Assembly (NCBI GenBank): GCA_004369085.1
Contig: ML210260.1
Span: 32,074 to 96,073 of the forward strand
DNA from: Coprinopsis marcescibilis
Taxonomy: Eukaryota > Basidiomycota > Agaricomycetes > Agaricales > Psathyrellaceae
DNA length: 64,000 nt
Direction of reading: 5' to 3'
A program made the translations under genes and the position numbers. Positions 1 through 10,907 of the stretch are shown piece by piece. The notes beneath the pieces were generated by a model. The model was not told where the DNA came from. It did not search any database and saw only the letters and a program-made list of their open reading frames with translations. Each line of letters begins with the position of its first letter. The stretch's first letter is position 1.

Positions 1-1508
1 GGTGTATGACTGGAATAAAGAACGGAAATCTCCTGTTGTCGAACAAAGCCAACAACACCAACCATGCCCTTTCCCCTCGCTTCTCTCCCATCCCATCCAA
101 GTATGCTTCCCAGTCCAACTTTCTCGTCACCTTTGAGGTTCAATTTCCGCTTCTTCCCCGAATTGTTGGGTTGCTGAACAATCTCCTCTTCCTTCTTGCC
201 GAGCTGAAGGAGAAGTAATGGTGGGTCGAAGTTGACACCCGGGGATGTGGATAGGCTACCTCGGCTTTCCTCCACGCGTTTTAGTGCGGTTATAAACAAT
301 GGCTCCCCGTTACTATGACTGTTGTTGTTGTGGGAAGGGGGTGGAGAGACATCCCGAGGCTTGCTTGCATTTCCACGCGAAGCACCTCCCAACATGCTCA
401 GCCGCCTGAACACGTAGCCTGTGTCAAATGATGGTCGGGCTGGAGATGGATCGGAATTGGGAGACCTTTCGAGATCAAGTGATCCACCGCGAGGGCTGTC
501 CGCAATGGTCGTTTTGGACCTTGCAAGTCGAGTTAGCGATTTGCGCGAAAACAGCCCCAGAAGGCTGGCTGGCAAGAGAGGGTTGCGATTTTTGCTTGTC
601 GATTCGTCTTGAAGTTTCGGTGGCTCAGGAATTGATGCATAGCGAGTGGGGGTCGATGTTGATGCGACAATTGGGCGTGGTCGTGGATACTTGAGGGGAA
701 CGTGCAAATCTTTCAAAAGACTTTGCTCAAGCAGAAGCGCGAATTGAATGTATACCGATAGTCGTAGTGCACGAGTGAGTAACTGGTGTTGATGGGATGA
801 AGTAACACCTTTGAGGGTGAACGTCCCTCCTACCATGCGAACATTCTCGAGGTCTAGAAATAATAAGAACTAGGACGTTATATCAAGCCTCAGTCACTCA
901 CCTTCCCACTCCTGCAAACCAAAGAGAATCGTAGACCCGTCGTCGTTGGAAAGAGCGAACCTCTCTTTGAAGGAGCATCCAATAGAAGCTGGGATAATGT
1001 CAAATCCACTGTCTTCTGCAGGGATAGGCATAGCGTCGCCGTGGGGTGAGATGCAAAGTACCAAATGGCGAGGAACATCCCTAGGTGCGGCTGGTGCGAC
1101 TGCAAGGCTGCGTATACGATCCAGAGGGGTTGCCGGGGCTGGCTTATCTTCCAATGCAACCGGAGATTTTGCCCCAACACTCTCGCCATTTACTGGTTCA
1201 ACCTCCTCCTTTCTGTCAGCACTGCGCGCTCTTTTCTTCGCGTTCTTCGCAGTCCTCCCAAGTCTAAGACCGGCCAACCAGTCCCCGCGATTCATGGATT
1301 TACTAAGATCGTCCAAAGCTTCCTCGAACTCAGATATCCACGCATCCCTCTTTCGATAGATGTCCAATTCGCTTCGAAAGTCGTCAAAAATGTGCCTCAG
1401 GAGCCTCGCTCTGTGCAAACGAGCGTCAGTGGAGAGCGTTGCCGTGTTAATGGGACTGGCGTCGCGCGGCGGAAGTTGGGGTAATGGCTTGTGGTTATTG
1501 CTCGCCAT
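1..1508 (-). CDS. Uncharacterised protein, 3' end beyond window
   Basis: Two exons are visible: 902-1508 and a long open exon from 853 to the left edge. They are joined by a 48-nt GTGAGT...CTAG intron that keeps the frame (phase 1). About 487 residues are visible and the C-terminus is missing. The N-terminal 40 residues are Pro-rich. A charged, helix-like stretch follows (RRIFDD-like, about residues 30-75), then a Lys/Arg-rich linker. A folded-looking region spans the splice site and includes the motif LSVYIQFALLLEQSLL. After that come Ser/Pro-rich and Lys-rich segments. No signal peptide or membrane span is visible. I do not recognise the family. The reading frame, splice signals and coherent amphipathic segments support a real gene; its function is unknown. 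Confidence 0.6.
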
Positions 1509-2110
1509 CCTATCGCTTTCTGAGTCGTTCGATAGTCAGTTCTGGCGTCATATAGGCCTTCTAGAGGTAGGCAGCAGGCCAAGTGCAGGGGAATGAATCA
1601 AGATTGTGGTAAAGGTGGAATCCGGGACCACCCAAAATGAGGAGCCCAAGCCAAGCTAGGCCAAGCTGTAGCGGCGTGTACCGTGGTTCCGCCGGACCTT
1701 CGATGATTTCATCGCCGTCCATTCCGAGACCGGAGGCAATAAAATGCGGAGAGCGCCAGAGTGTTAGAGATAGGGGCAAGGTGGAATCTTCACAAAGAGC
1801 ATATATATGAAGCAGAGAATAGAGTGAACCTCAGGCTCTTCATCTTGCACGCTAATATGCATTCAACGCATAACGTCTCATACCTTTTCGGAAGTAAACC
1901 TTAATGTACCACTGCAGATCATCAAATTTAAACCTTGTCAACGTTTGGAGCTCAGTGTGAGCCCCACCAATTTCATATACTAGGATCTCAAAATTTTGGG
2001 GATTGCTGGAAACGTGAATGTAGGATTTAGAATCCATATAAAGCTGAGCTGAAATTCGATCGTTATTATATACAGATGCATTCCGTCTCCATCCATGCAT
2101 TTACTTCTAC
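1509..2110. other. Intergenic, 5' of left-edge gene and 3' of tyrosinase
   Basis: This interval lies upstream of the left-edge gene and downstream of the tyrosinase stop; both genes are on the minus strand. An AT-rich stretch near 1798-1810 (catatatatg) could be a promoter or terminator element. I see no supported gene. Confidence 0.4.
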
Positions 2111-3438
2111 CTAGTACGCATACTTAAAGCAGGAAGGAGATTGACTAGCATCCATAACATCCCTTACAGTGATGTTAGGTCCCAAGGCAGGGAAGTCCAT
2201 CATAAAGTCCAGCGTGATTTGAATCTTGCCTTGCTGAGTCGTCGGTCCGGAGAGCTCATATGTCCTCTGCGACGGGTTGGCATTCTGCCACTTCCACCAG
2301 ACCCTGTCGAGGTTTGCATGGTGGAGATAGAAAAGAGGATCTACAAAGAGCGACGATCAGCAAGGGAAGCATAAGACAAATACAGTAAACACGGCTTACC
2401 AGCGCCAGCCGAGTAGATGTTGAGCATCTCGCCTCCAACGATGCCATGACCAGATCCATGAATGTGCCCCCGCATGAGGTCATCAATGGTCAGCCTGAAC
2501 CTCTCATACGTCGCCGACGTCTGGATGATGTTGTTCACATTGCTCGAGACAACACCCCTCCTCCAGCTCTCGTCGATACCGCGCACGATGCAATGCGTGG
2601 TGATCAGCTTTCCAGGTCCACGGTGAACCATCACGCCCTTGAATGGTCCATCACCGATGCATCCTTTGTAATTACCAACGTTGGTAAAAGATTCTCCCTT
2701 GGGGTCGGGTGGGAGCTTGTACGTTCCAGGTACACCGTCACCACCGAAGCCAGTGTTGGGATCGAAGATTGGGGAGTTCTTCAATCTGACAAGAGCAGAA
2801 AACGGTCTGAGATGCAAGCGCTTATAAAGCAAAAGGTATGATAAGAAAACTTACGGAAGGGTAGAGTCCGCATCGCGAGACCAATCCCAGAAGCTGGATC
2901 CATAATCAATAAGCTAACAAACACTCAATCAGAGGTATTATAACGCACGTGAATGGGCCTGTATACCCGCACTCGTTACGCAAAGCGCCGTGGTAAAGAT
3001 TGTTGAGGTGACGGTGCCATGGCAAAAAGTGTCCCTGATAAAGGTTCGTCACCCAGTAGTGCATCCTGCTTTCGAAGAAACGTACCACAGAGTGAACCCG
3101 TTCGGTCAACAGAATGTGAGTAGCTTGGAATTCCTCGTATCTGTTTGTCACAGCCTCTCGTTGTTCACGAGGAGGGGTGGTCATCAAACATTTGACGGCA
3201 CGAATATAGTCGGCCTTCTCCGTGGTTGTCAAATCACGCCTGGACAATTGGTCAGTCAAGACTCAAGAGATAGCTAATGCACTATTAGTTGATAGCGATG
3301 CACTCACCATTCCTTGTGGACGTCAATCTGTGAACATGGCGCACGACGGCTGACCGGATGTTCTGCGGGGACAGCAACGACACTTGAGGCGAAGAACCCC
3401 AAGGCCAAAGACAAGAGTGCAGCAGTGAAAGAAACCAT
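2111..3438 (-). CDS. Secreted short-type tyrosinase (polyphenol oxidase)
   Basis: Six exons (3438-3308, 3239-3086, 3034-2949, 2893-2855, 2785-2400, 2340-2111) give 341 aa with every phase consistent. Residues 1-22 form a hydrophobic signal peptide, so the enzyme is predicted to be secreted. The CuA site has H85, H93 and H102 within VHSVGHFLPWHR, followed by the FWDWSRDA motif. The CuB site has H246/H250 in HIHGSGH and the FYLHH pair at 272-273. The protein ends in CFKYAY, the short ending usual for fungal tyrosinases that lack the C-terminal shielding domain. These are type-3 copper enzymes that oxidise monophenols or o-diphenols to quinones (melanin, phenolic detoxification). The start follows a TATA-like element about 46 nt upstream. 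The nearby alcohol oxidase is also an oxidase, but a functional link is only a guess. Confidence 0.9.
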
Positions 3439-3483
3439 GATGGCTCAGCAACTCGCCCCACCACTCGCCTCAAAGCAGTTCTG

Positions 3484-3490
3484 CTTTATA
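3484..3490 (-). promoter_or_regulatory. TATA-like element of tyrosinase
   Basis: On the minus strand this reads TATAAAG, about 46 nt before the tyrosinase ATG. That position and sequence fit a core promoter element. A second TATAAATA-like motif lies at about 3602-3612 and is close to palindromic. Confidence 0.4.
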
Positions 3491-4543
3491 CCGCGTCGTT
3501 CCTTTTTATCCGAGTTTCTTCTAATCACTCCGACTAGCTTGCCCCATGCCTTGTGGTTGCCCTTTTAGAAGGCAGAGATGTTGAGAAGCAAGGCAAAGTG
3601 GGCTATAAATAGTCCTTGCATTCGACCTGAATAGGAAGCTGCGATAGATGTGCTTGGTATTGAAAAGCGACGTCAGCACCCTCCGAGATGCTTTGCAACC
3701 GAATTATAATCTCAAAAACGCAATCTATCGTCCCCCATCAAGCTAACATACCTTTTATCTGCAGGAGTCGTCCTCCAGACATGAATTGATGTGCTGCACA
3801 ATGACCAAAGGACAAACAGTTTCTCCCCGAAAGCGCGAGAACCGTGCCCCACCACCCAGCGAATCAGATTCGAAGCATTGTAACACACGAAACGTGGGGT
3901 GTTCGGTACCGACCTTGTTCCAGGGTGGACTACTTTTGCCGTCATAGCTAATCTACTGTGTACGGTAGGCTCAGCATAATACTCGGTCAATACCAATCGA
4001 TGAACATCGAATTATTATTACGTCCGGCGAATGAGAGGTGCGGGGATCGCGCATTCTGTGGGCCAGGATTTGGAGGGGATGGATATAGCTTTCAACCGAG
4101 TCCGTTAATCAAGTCAGTAGCCAGTGGAACGGAGAGCTGTTGTGCTAGTTGAGCCCCTAGCATCTAATTGTGACTATGCTTGATGGACTTCTCCAATACG
4201 GTCGGTTCGAGAGTGACATTCGATTGAATTCCTGTAAAACATTTAGAAGTGAAGTTCGTAACTTTTAGGTGCTCTGAAGGACATTGATTCTGCCGATATG
4301 GATCAGGCTTTATGTGTACACTGTCTTCGAGGTGAGACAGGGTAGTTCAAGCAACAATGCTTTAAGCTTCAATGGTGGTCAGTGCAATTCATTGCTGGCG
4401 GCCGAGATGCCCAGACCTACCTCGGAACTATCCGATGTATGCCTTACGTAAGTATTGCGCACGGGCCTCGGCATGACATGTTCGGACTCTAGGCCAGTGC
4501 GTTCGACTCCTTCGCCTTTTCTTTCAGCTACCACATCCGCACA
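3491..4543. other. Divergent promoter region, tyrosinase / cyclophilin H
   Basis: About 1.05 kb separates the two divergent starts. One open frame on the minus strand (3712-3996) shows no family resemblance and no splice support. I see no gene. Confidence 0.4.
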
Positions 4544-5595
4544 ATGTCTTCCTCTGCTTCAACAACGCGTCCCATAGTTTTTATGGATATCCAGATTGGA
4601 GAAACTCCCGCTGGTCGCATTAAATTCGAACTGTTCAGCGACATTGTGCCAAAGTTCGCCACAATAACAATTTGCGAGTCGATTTCCGGCACTGACTAGT
4701 ACCGTAGGACCGCAGAGAACTTCAGGCAATTGTGCACAGGAGAACATCGGTGGGTATAGTTTAAGTTAAATCGAACGTTATCAGCCAGCTAAAGAGGAGG
4801 AAACCACAAATAGCGTCAATTCACGTCCAATGGGTTATAAAAGTGCAACGTTCCATCGGTATGTTCGTCCATTCATCGTTTATCGCTCGCTAACTCAAAG
4901 GATCTCTGCAGAATGTAGGCATATTTTCTAACAAGCTCATATTCTAGATTGACAGACTGATAGCTAGTCCGCTCTAGAGTGCCAAACTTCATGTGTCAAG
5001 GCAAATCGACATGCTGCTTAAACGGTCTATTCAACCCAGCTAACATGTGCGAATAGGTGGAGATTTTCAAAAGGGAGATGGCACGGGCTCGTTCTCGATA
5101 TACGGCGACAAATTTGCTGTGCGTTACCATTACACAATGACCGGTGGACCTATGTATTGATGTCGATCTAGGATGAGAACTTCCTCGAGAAGCATACCGG
5201 CCCAGGTCTCCTTTCGATGGTATGCTCGTTTCAATGATTCTAAGGAGAACTTCTTTTAACTCTAAGTCTCCTTAACCAGGCGAACTCCGGACCCAACACC
5301 AATGGATGCCAGGTCAGTCATACCCTGTCCAACCCCTCTTTCAACGCCCATTCAACATTCCGCGTATAGTTCTTCATCACAACCGCCAAATGTGACTTCC
5401 TGGATGGCAAGCACGTTGTATTTGGGCGCGTCCTCGACGGGATGCTGACAGTGAGGAAAATCGAGAATGTTCCCACTGGACTGAACAACAGGCCGAAGTT
5501 GGCGGTAAAGATCGTAGGTCCGTACGATCCATTGTTATCAACGTCGTGTCCTGATGAACCCTGTTTGTCTTTGAGCAGAATGTGGAGAGATGTAA
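4544..5595 (+). CDS. PPIH: Cyclophilin H-type peptidyl-prolyl isomerase
   Basis: Nine exons (4544-4653, 4708-4749, 4814-4858, 4978-5000, 5057-5118, 5172-5219, 5280-5312, 5370-5517, 5579-5595) give 175 aa, a single cyclophilin domain. Features specific to the H class are IENVPTG near the end and the terminal VECGEM. The active-site segment [14 protein letters not shown] keeps the catalytic Arg and Phe but is one residue shorter than usual between HR and FM. Cyclophilin H binds the PRP4/PRP3 proteins of the U4/U6.U5 tri-snRNP and catalyses cis-trans proline isomerisation. The fourth intron (5001-5056) starts with GC rather than GT; only this border keeps the conserved CQGGDF frame. There is no signal peptide, so a nuclear/cytosolic location is expected. 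The gene converges on the alcohol oxidase. Confidence 0.9.
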
Positions 5596-5999
5596 ATTTC
5601 TTAGACGATGCCACCCAGAGCAATCCGATCTATGCATACGACGTACACCATCAGTGGAAATATCCAACACATCAATACAAATACAATGCAACGATTTCAC
5701 CGACGATCTTCAGCTTGAAGCGAATAGCGTATGAAACGAAACGAGATAATCTCGATTTTGCGCAACACGACATTCAAAGCATTCAATTCATCTTCAAACG
5801 CGTATGAGACGTACAACAGCCCCACGCTACTCGAAATATAAATACACGTACAAACATTTTTCTCGACAACCTCGGCATAAGCGAACGATAAACATGATAT
5901 ACATAAGAATAGATAGGTTGGAAGTCTTCGCCGTGCCCTCGAACTGACAAACGATTGCTACTGACAGCTTGTTGGTCGAAGTCACAGCCTTGGACCCAT
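5596..5999. other. Convergent 3' intergenic spacer
   Basis: This is the shared 3' region of cyclophilin H (+) and alcohol oxidase (-). It is AT-rich with a TATAAATACACG-like tract near 5837. I see no gene. Confidence 0.4.
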
Positions 6000-8900
6000 T
6001 TAACGAACTTGCTGGGAGGTAGGCTTGCCAGTGGGAACGGGAGCATGAGGGACGGGTGCATGCGGAGTCCTGATCTTGAGGCCTATTAAACAACCATGGT
6101 CAGCGACCTTTCGCCATCCAAATCCACTTGCGGCAGCCCTTACCCAAGTCCTCCGCAATCAAATCAGCACCCTTCTCTCCGACGAGGAGCGCAGAAGAAT
6201 ATGTGTTGGTTCCCAGGTTGTCCTAAGTATTTTCCTTCATTAAGAAGTCTCTTCCGAATACCGAGAAGAAGCATGGCTTACTGGGCAGATACTCAGGTCG
6301 ACACACTTCAGGTTCTGTGTGCCGAATACGTTGAGTCGACCATCGACAACACCACCTTCCTCGCGAGGCTTCATGGCTATTCGATAACTTGTCAGATATC
6401 ACCCTTACAAGAATTAATGGGAGACGTACCGCAAGTTCCCAAGCTGTGCCAAGTGGTCTCGACGTGGTCAGCAATCCAGTCGTCGATTGCCTCGTCGTCT
6501 TCCTTGCTGTACTTGATGTCTTCGTGGACCTTCTTGGCGTTGTAGAGCTCACCGGGCCTGGGGGTGGACGCATTTGTTCGTGGATCATCCTCCAATAATG
6601 AATTATTGCTACGCACTTGTGCCAGGTTCCCATGTGGATGCCCACACTCAAGCCATTGGGCAGAAGTTCCTTCGCGGTCTGGATATCAATGTCCTTGGCC
6701 GCAGCTGGCGAGGCAGGATGGAATCGAGGGTGGTGGGATGTGAGTTCACCACGGAATGCTATCGAATGAGGAGGGTGGGTTGTCAGTCAGGATTTTGAAG
6801 AGAGGACGGATGCAAAGCGAAGAGGTGCCCACCATCCATACGCCTAGCGATCTCGCGCGTCTTCTTGTAACTCCATCGGATGGGAGCAAAGTCAGCCTTG
6901 TGGTTCATGAATCCGCTGTCAAAATCGGGTTCCGCGTAGGGGTTGGGGGACTTGATGTGGATGTTCCCTCGGCTGGCGGGGTACTCGAGATATTGGAACC
7001 TGGACGCAACGCTCAATCACTTATCCGACCAATACGCTTATGGCGCTACTCACATGGTGATATATTTGCCGGGTGGAAGCAAAGTATGATCAGCGTAGGC
7101 TCCAGAGACGATAGATCCGAACATGACAGGCTTGTCGGGCTTGTCCTTGAAGTACTTGTTCCAAAGCTCGTTGAACTCGGGACCCATCTCCTTCAATTCT
7201 TCCTCGGTGGGACGGATCTAAGGCACATGGGATCAACCAGGATAGATGGTGCTTGGAAGGGGTATAAGCATACCTTGAACCCAGCATCGATGAAGTTGGA
7301 GGAGAGGCGGGCACGCTCAGGGCTAGCTTCCCATTCCGCGAAGAGCTATAACAGGAAGGGCGAGATAAGGACGCGCTTATGATGTAATTATTTTGGGTGC
7401 TGACCTCCTTCTGAACCTCCTTGTCTCCGCGAAGGAAGTCATCAGCGGTGACGCTGTCGTTCGAGACACGATACACTGCCGAAGATTAGTTCACAGTTAC
7501 GCTGAAGGAAAAGTGACTAAGACTCACGGGAGAGTGTGGTGTAGTGATCTTGATATTGCTCTCTAATTAACCAGGTACATTAGCACCGACTTTGGTCGCC
7601 CAACGAAGTACTTACCCAACACCTGGGAGATCGCTGACGACCTTAATGTCCAGCTCCCTCAACAGCTTTGCAGAGCCGACACCGGAGCGTTCCAAAATCT
7701 GAGGGGTACCCAGAGTGCCGCCGCTCAACACGACGAGCTTCCTGGCGCGGACGATTGTCTCAACGAGCTTGCCACCATTGGCGCGGTTGCGGGCAGGGAC
7801 GTATGCAACTCCGACTGCCTTGTTTCCCTCGAAAATGACGCGGCTGACTTTGGCATTGGTGCGCAGGAAGAGGTTGGTCTGAACGTCCATGACGCTGTGA
7901 ACGTAGGCTGTTACAAGCCAAGGTCAATACGATTGGACATCATTGAGGCGTATGCTATCCTACCAGTTGCAGCATCGCTACGCCTTCCAGTGTGGCGATT
8001 GATATACTTTGCCCAGAGCTCAGAGGCATGACTGGTTTCCAGATCCTGGATATCGTCTTCAAAGGTTCGATCAGGTTCGTCATTATATGACGTGGATACT
8101 TGACTCACCGCTAAATGGAACCCCGATAGCATCAGAGGCGCGCAAGAAATCGTGAGCCAATGCGGTCGTCGTTCCACCATTGCTGATGGCAATAGGACCA
8201 TCGTATCCGTGTGTGTCGTTATTCGTTGGCTTCTGATAGTTCTCCAGCTGTTCAAATATCACAAAGCTCAGCCATAAAACATCGAACACGAAAAACGATG
8301 ACCACGCACCCTCTTCATCAACGGAAGCAGATCTGCATTTTAAATGAATCATTGAGCATGGGAACAATATCTCATAAGAAGTCGTCGGAACTATATCACG
8401 CACCCTTCGCAGTCCATCCGGGGGTTTTGAAATCGTCTGTACAAAGAAGGAATGAGCATTACCGAATTAATTTGCTACCGGAGATTGATCGGAGGCTTAC
8501 CCCAATCGGATGCGGATGCCTATGTATATGTTTTTGCGAAGCATGGAATGAATGGCTCTGACGTCAGAGTAGCTCAGGGGGATATCATCCGGGCTGTGCT
8601 TACCCTGGTGTACATTTGGAAGTTGATGCTGGCAGAAAAGTGTTTAGCAAGTTTATGTCGAATTGAAATTAAAGATTGCCCACCTGCTGCCTCCACCTGA
8701 GCGGGTCCACCAGTACTGCGTGAGAAGAGAGAATCATATACACTTCAGGTATGCGTACCGAGAATGTTGGCACAGCTAAAAAGCATGGATCAGAACCTAG
8801 ACGCGCGCGAACCAAGTTGAGAGTACGAACGGGACGATGCTCTGCCTTCCACGGAGGTAAGATGATTGCTTGGTATCGACGTAGAATGTGGCCTTGTCGT

Positions 8901-9259
8901 TTCTACAAAGATGTCAAGTACCAAACCAGATCTACAGTGACGAATATGCTTACACTCCGTTTTGTTGCATGTTGCGAACGAAGATACCGGGGCGGTAGAC
9001 CCAAGGGTCGTCGCGGTTGTTCGCACCGGCTGATATGGTCGACCGTACTCAGATTAATCCCGGTATTTCTGTACATGAATTTGAGCAGACCTTCAATAAG
9101 CATGACCTTGAGGCTCGGGTCGGCATATGCAAGTCGTCCGGCAACAACGCAGCCTCAGAGAATAATACGTTAGCCGCGGAATACTCCATCGAGAACGGAC
9201 GCTCTACCTGCTGGTCCTCCTCCTGCTACAATAACGTCGACTTCCTCGGGGTGACCCAT
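6000..9259 (-). CDS. GMC-family alcohol (methanol) oxidase
   Basis: Reading the minus strand from 9259 I can join 23 exons in frame (first 9208-9259, second starting at 9153, last 6000-6082) into about 650 aa. That is the usual length of fungal alcohol oxidases. The N-terminal FAD-binding motif is VAGGGPAG at residues 11-18, followed by AGRLAYADPSLKVMLIE. The GMC signatures ILGGGSSINF and SGGTLGTPQILERSG are present. The C-terminal catalytic region has TWHSLGTCAMKP (His) and NLGTNTYSSA (Asn). The protein ends in QQVR, with neither a peroxisomal SKL-type signal nor an N-terminal signal peptide. The closest resemblance is to brown-rot alcohol oxidases that oxidise methanol and short alcohols to aldehyde plus H2O2. 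No frame break was found, so it appears intact. Its location in the cell cannot be read from the sequence. Confidence 0.9.
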
Positions 9260-10907
9260 GTTGTGTTCGCTTCAAGATTACGTTTACTTGTGAAAGCAGA
9301 GATTAGACTGGAATCTGAGGAGACGTGTATCTGTCAAGCAGACCCCATTTTATAATTGAACACCTTCCTTCTACGTGATGATATATTGCCGATAGAACGC
9401 TTGGGCGGTTCTGAACAGAAATCTTGAAGAACAGATATTCCACCCCTATCCAGTCATCTGATTCACTCCCATGTCTACTGGAAGCAAGGCTCTTTAGGTC
9501 ACTTTCCAAATCTCCACCTTCAAAACGGAGACATCTTACCAATCATGCCTACTAGTAGAAGCCCTCTATCCATTTGAGGAAGGCGGTACGGGTTTGAAGG
9601 GTGGAAAGTGGGAGCGCCCAGGGCCCGCGGCTCGGGACTACCGCTTTCCGGGGTTCTGAAAAGGACAGCTGACCAATGTAAAGAGCGGACAAAGTCTTCT
9701 AGATGCCCTTGTCTCTGCGTGAATTCTCCATCCTGTGGGACTAACACTCGCAATGTAGCAACCCCTACACCAATTACATCAGCTTCCTGGATATAAATAA
9801 GGTTGCGGGAAGTCGAAGAAGCGGGAATGGCACGCGGGAGCGGTAAAGGGGTAACAAGGTACTGCGACCCTTAGATAAGGCTGCAAACGTCGTTTGTGCA
9901 GCGGAGAGTTTGCGGATTTTTTCGGTTAGGCGGATTTGAATTTCATGAACAGGCTAGGAATGGTGCTTTGAGCGCTGGAAAGCACGCGATGCGACCGCCA
10001 CTGATGAATATAATGCGCGGACGGCGTGGAGTTTAGTTGTTCACATGGGCCTTGGAATAGATTGGTGGCGGCGAAGATCAAGGAAAGAAGCGCTGAGGGT
10101 TCCTGGTTTGTATTGGTTTATGTGGTTGCATCAGTGCGGAAACCCTGCATTTGTTCTACATCGCGGAGTCTCTTCGGCCTCATGATTAGAAAAAGAGATT
10201 ACCCGATGTCCAGTTGTCAAGCAGTTGGGAGAGGGATTCCATTGGTCCACAGATCCTAAAGGGTAGATGCACCCTCATTCGCATGAGTTGCTCAGTAACA
10301 TCGCTGGAAGAACCAAGCGCCACCAAACCAGAGCAAAAATAGGAAGATACCTATCAAGTCTCATTCAAGCTTCTAAAACCAGGGCCATCTTATCAAGCTT
10401 CAACGTGGAAGTGAGATAGGGGATCTTCTCACTCCAACAGTGAACTCCTCAGGTTTCACCACAAGGATGAAGGCCACGAGTCAAAGAACAGCCGCAAAGA
10501 AAGACGACGGAATAAGACATTGAAGCAAGGATAGCGACGACAGAAAGACACAAAAGTGTATAGATAAAATAGATCTAGAGCTCTCAACCAGTGAACTCCG
10601 CATATCCACAAACGAGGCGGCCACAAGGAAAGATAAAACACGGTAAAGAAGCGACACCACAACAGGAACGGCGGCAGAAAGCAGCAGCAACGAGATACAC
10701 AGTAAATAAATTCTTAAATCGCAGTCGGAACTAAGAACAACAAAGAGGAGGGTGGCGGGAGAAGCGGAAGCATAGCGATAGGAAGGAAGGGGGTGGGTGG
10801 GATATATCATGAGGCATGATCATGAACGCGGATGTGGTTGTGTAGTGTATATGTACAGTCCGAGCGCTTTTGAAAACCACTCCAGACAGATTAACATTTG
10901 ATAGCTT
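9260..10907. other. Long intergenic region 5' of alcohol oxidase, 3' of xylulokinase
   Basis: This 1.65-kb stretch should hold the alcohol oxidase promoter (9260 upward) and the xylulokinase 3' UTR (below 10907). TATAAATA occurs near 9793 but on the plus strand. Only short open frames occur, none with family features or splice support. Confidence 0.4.

Noticed and set aside
1852..2100. 82-codon minus-strand frame just after the tyrosinase stop
   Set aside because: The tyrosinase already ends in the family-typical C-terminus at 2111; this frame is in its 3' UTR.
8565..8600. tRNA D-arm-like GTAGCTCAGGGGG
   Set aside because: It lies inside an alcohol oxidase intron and lacks every other tRNA arm.
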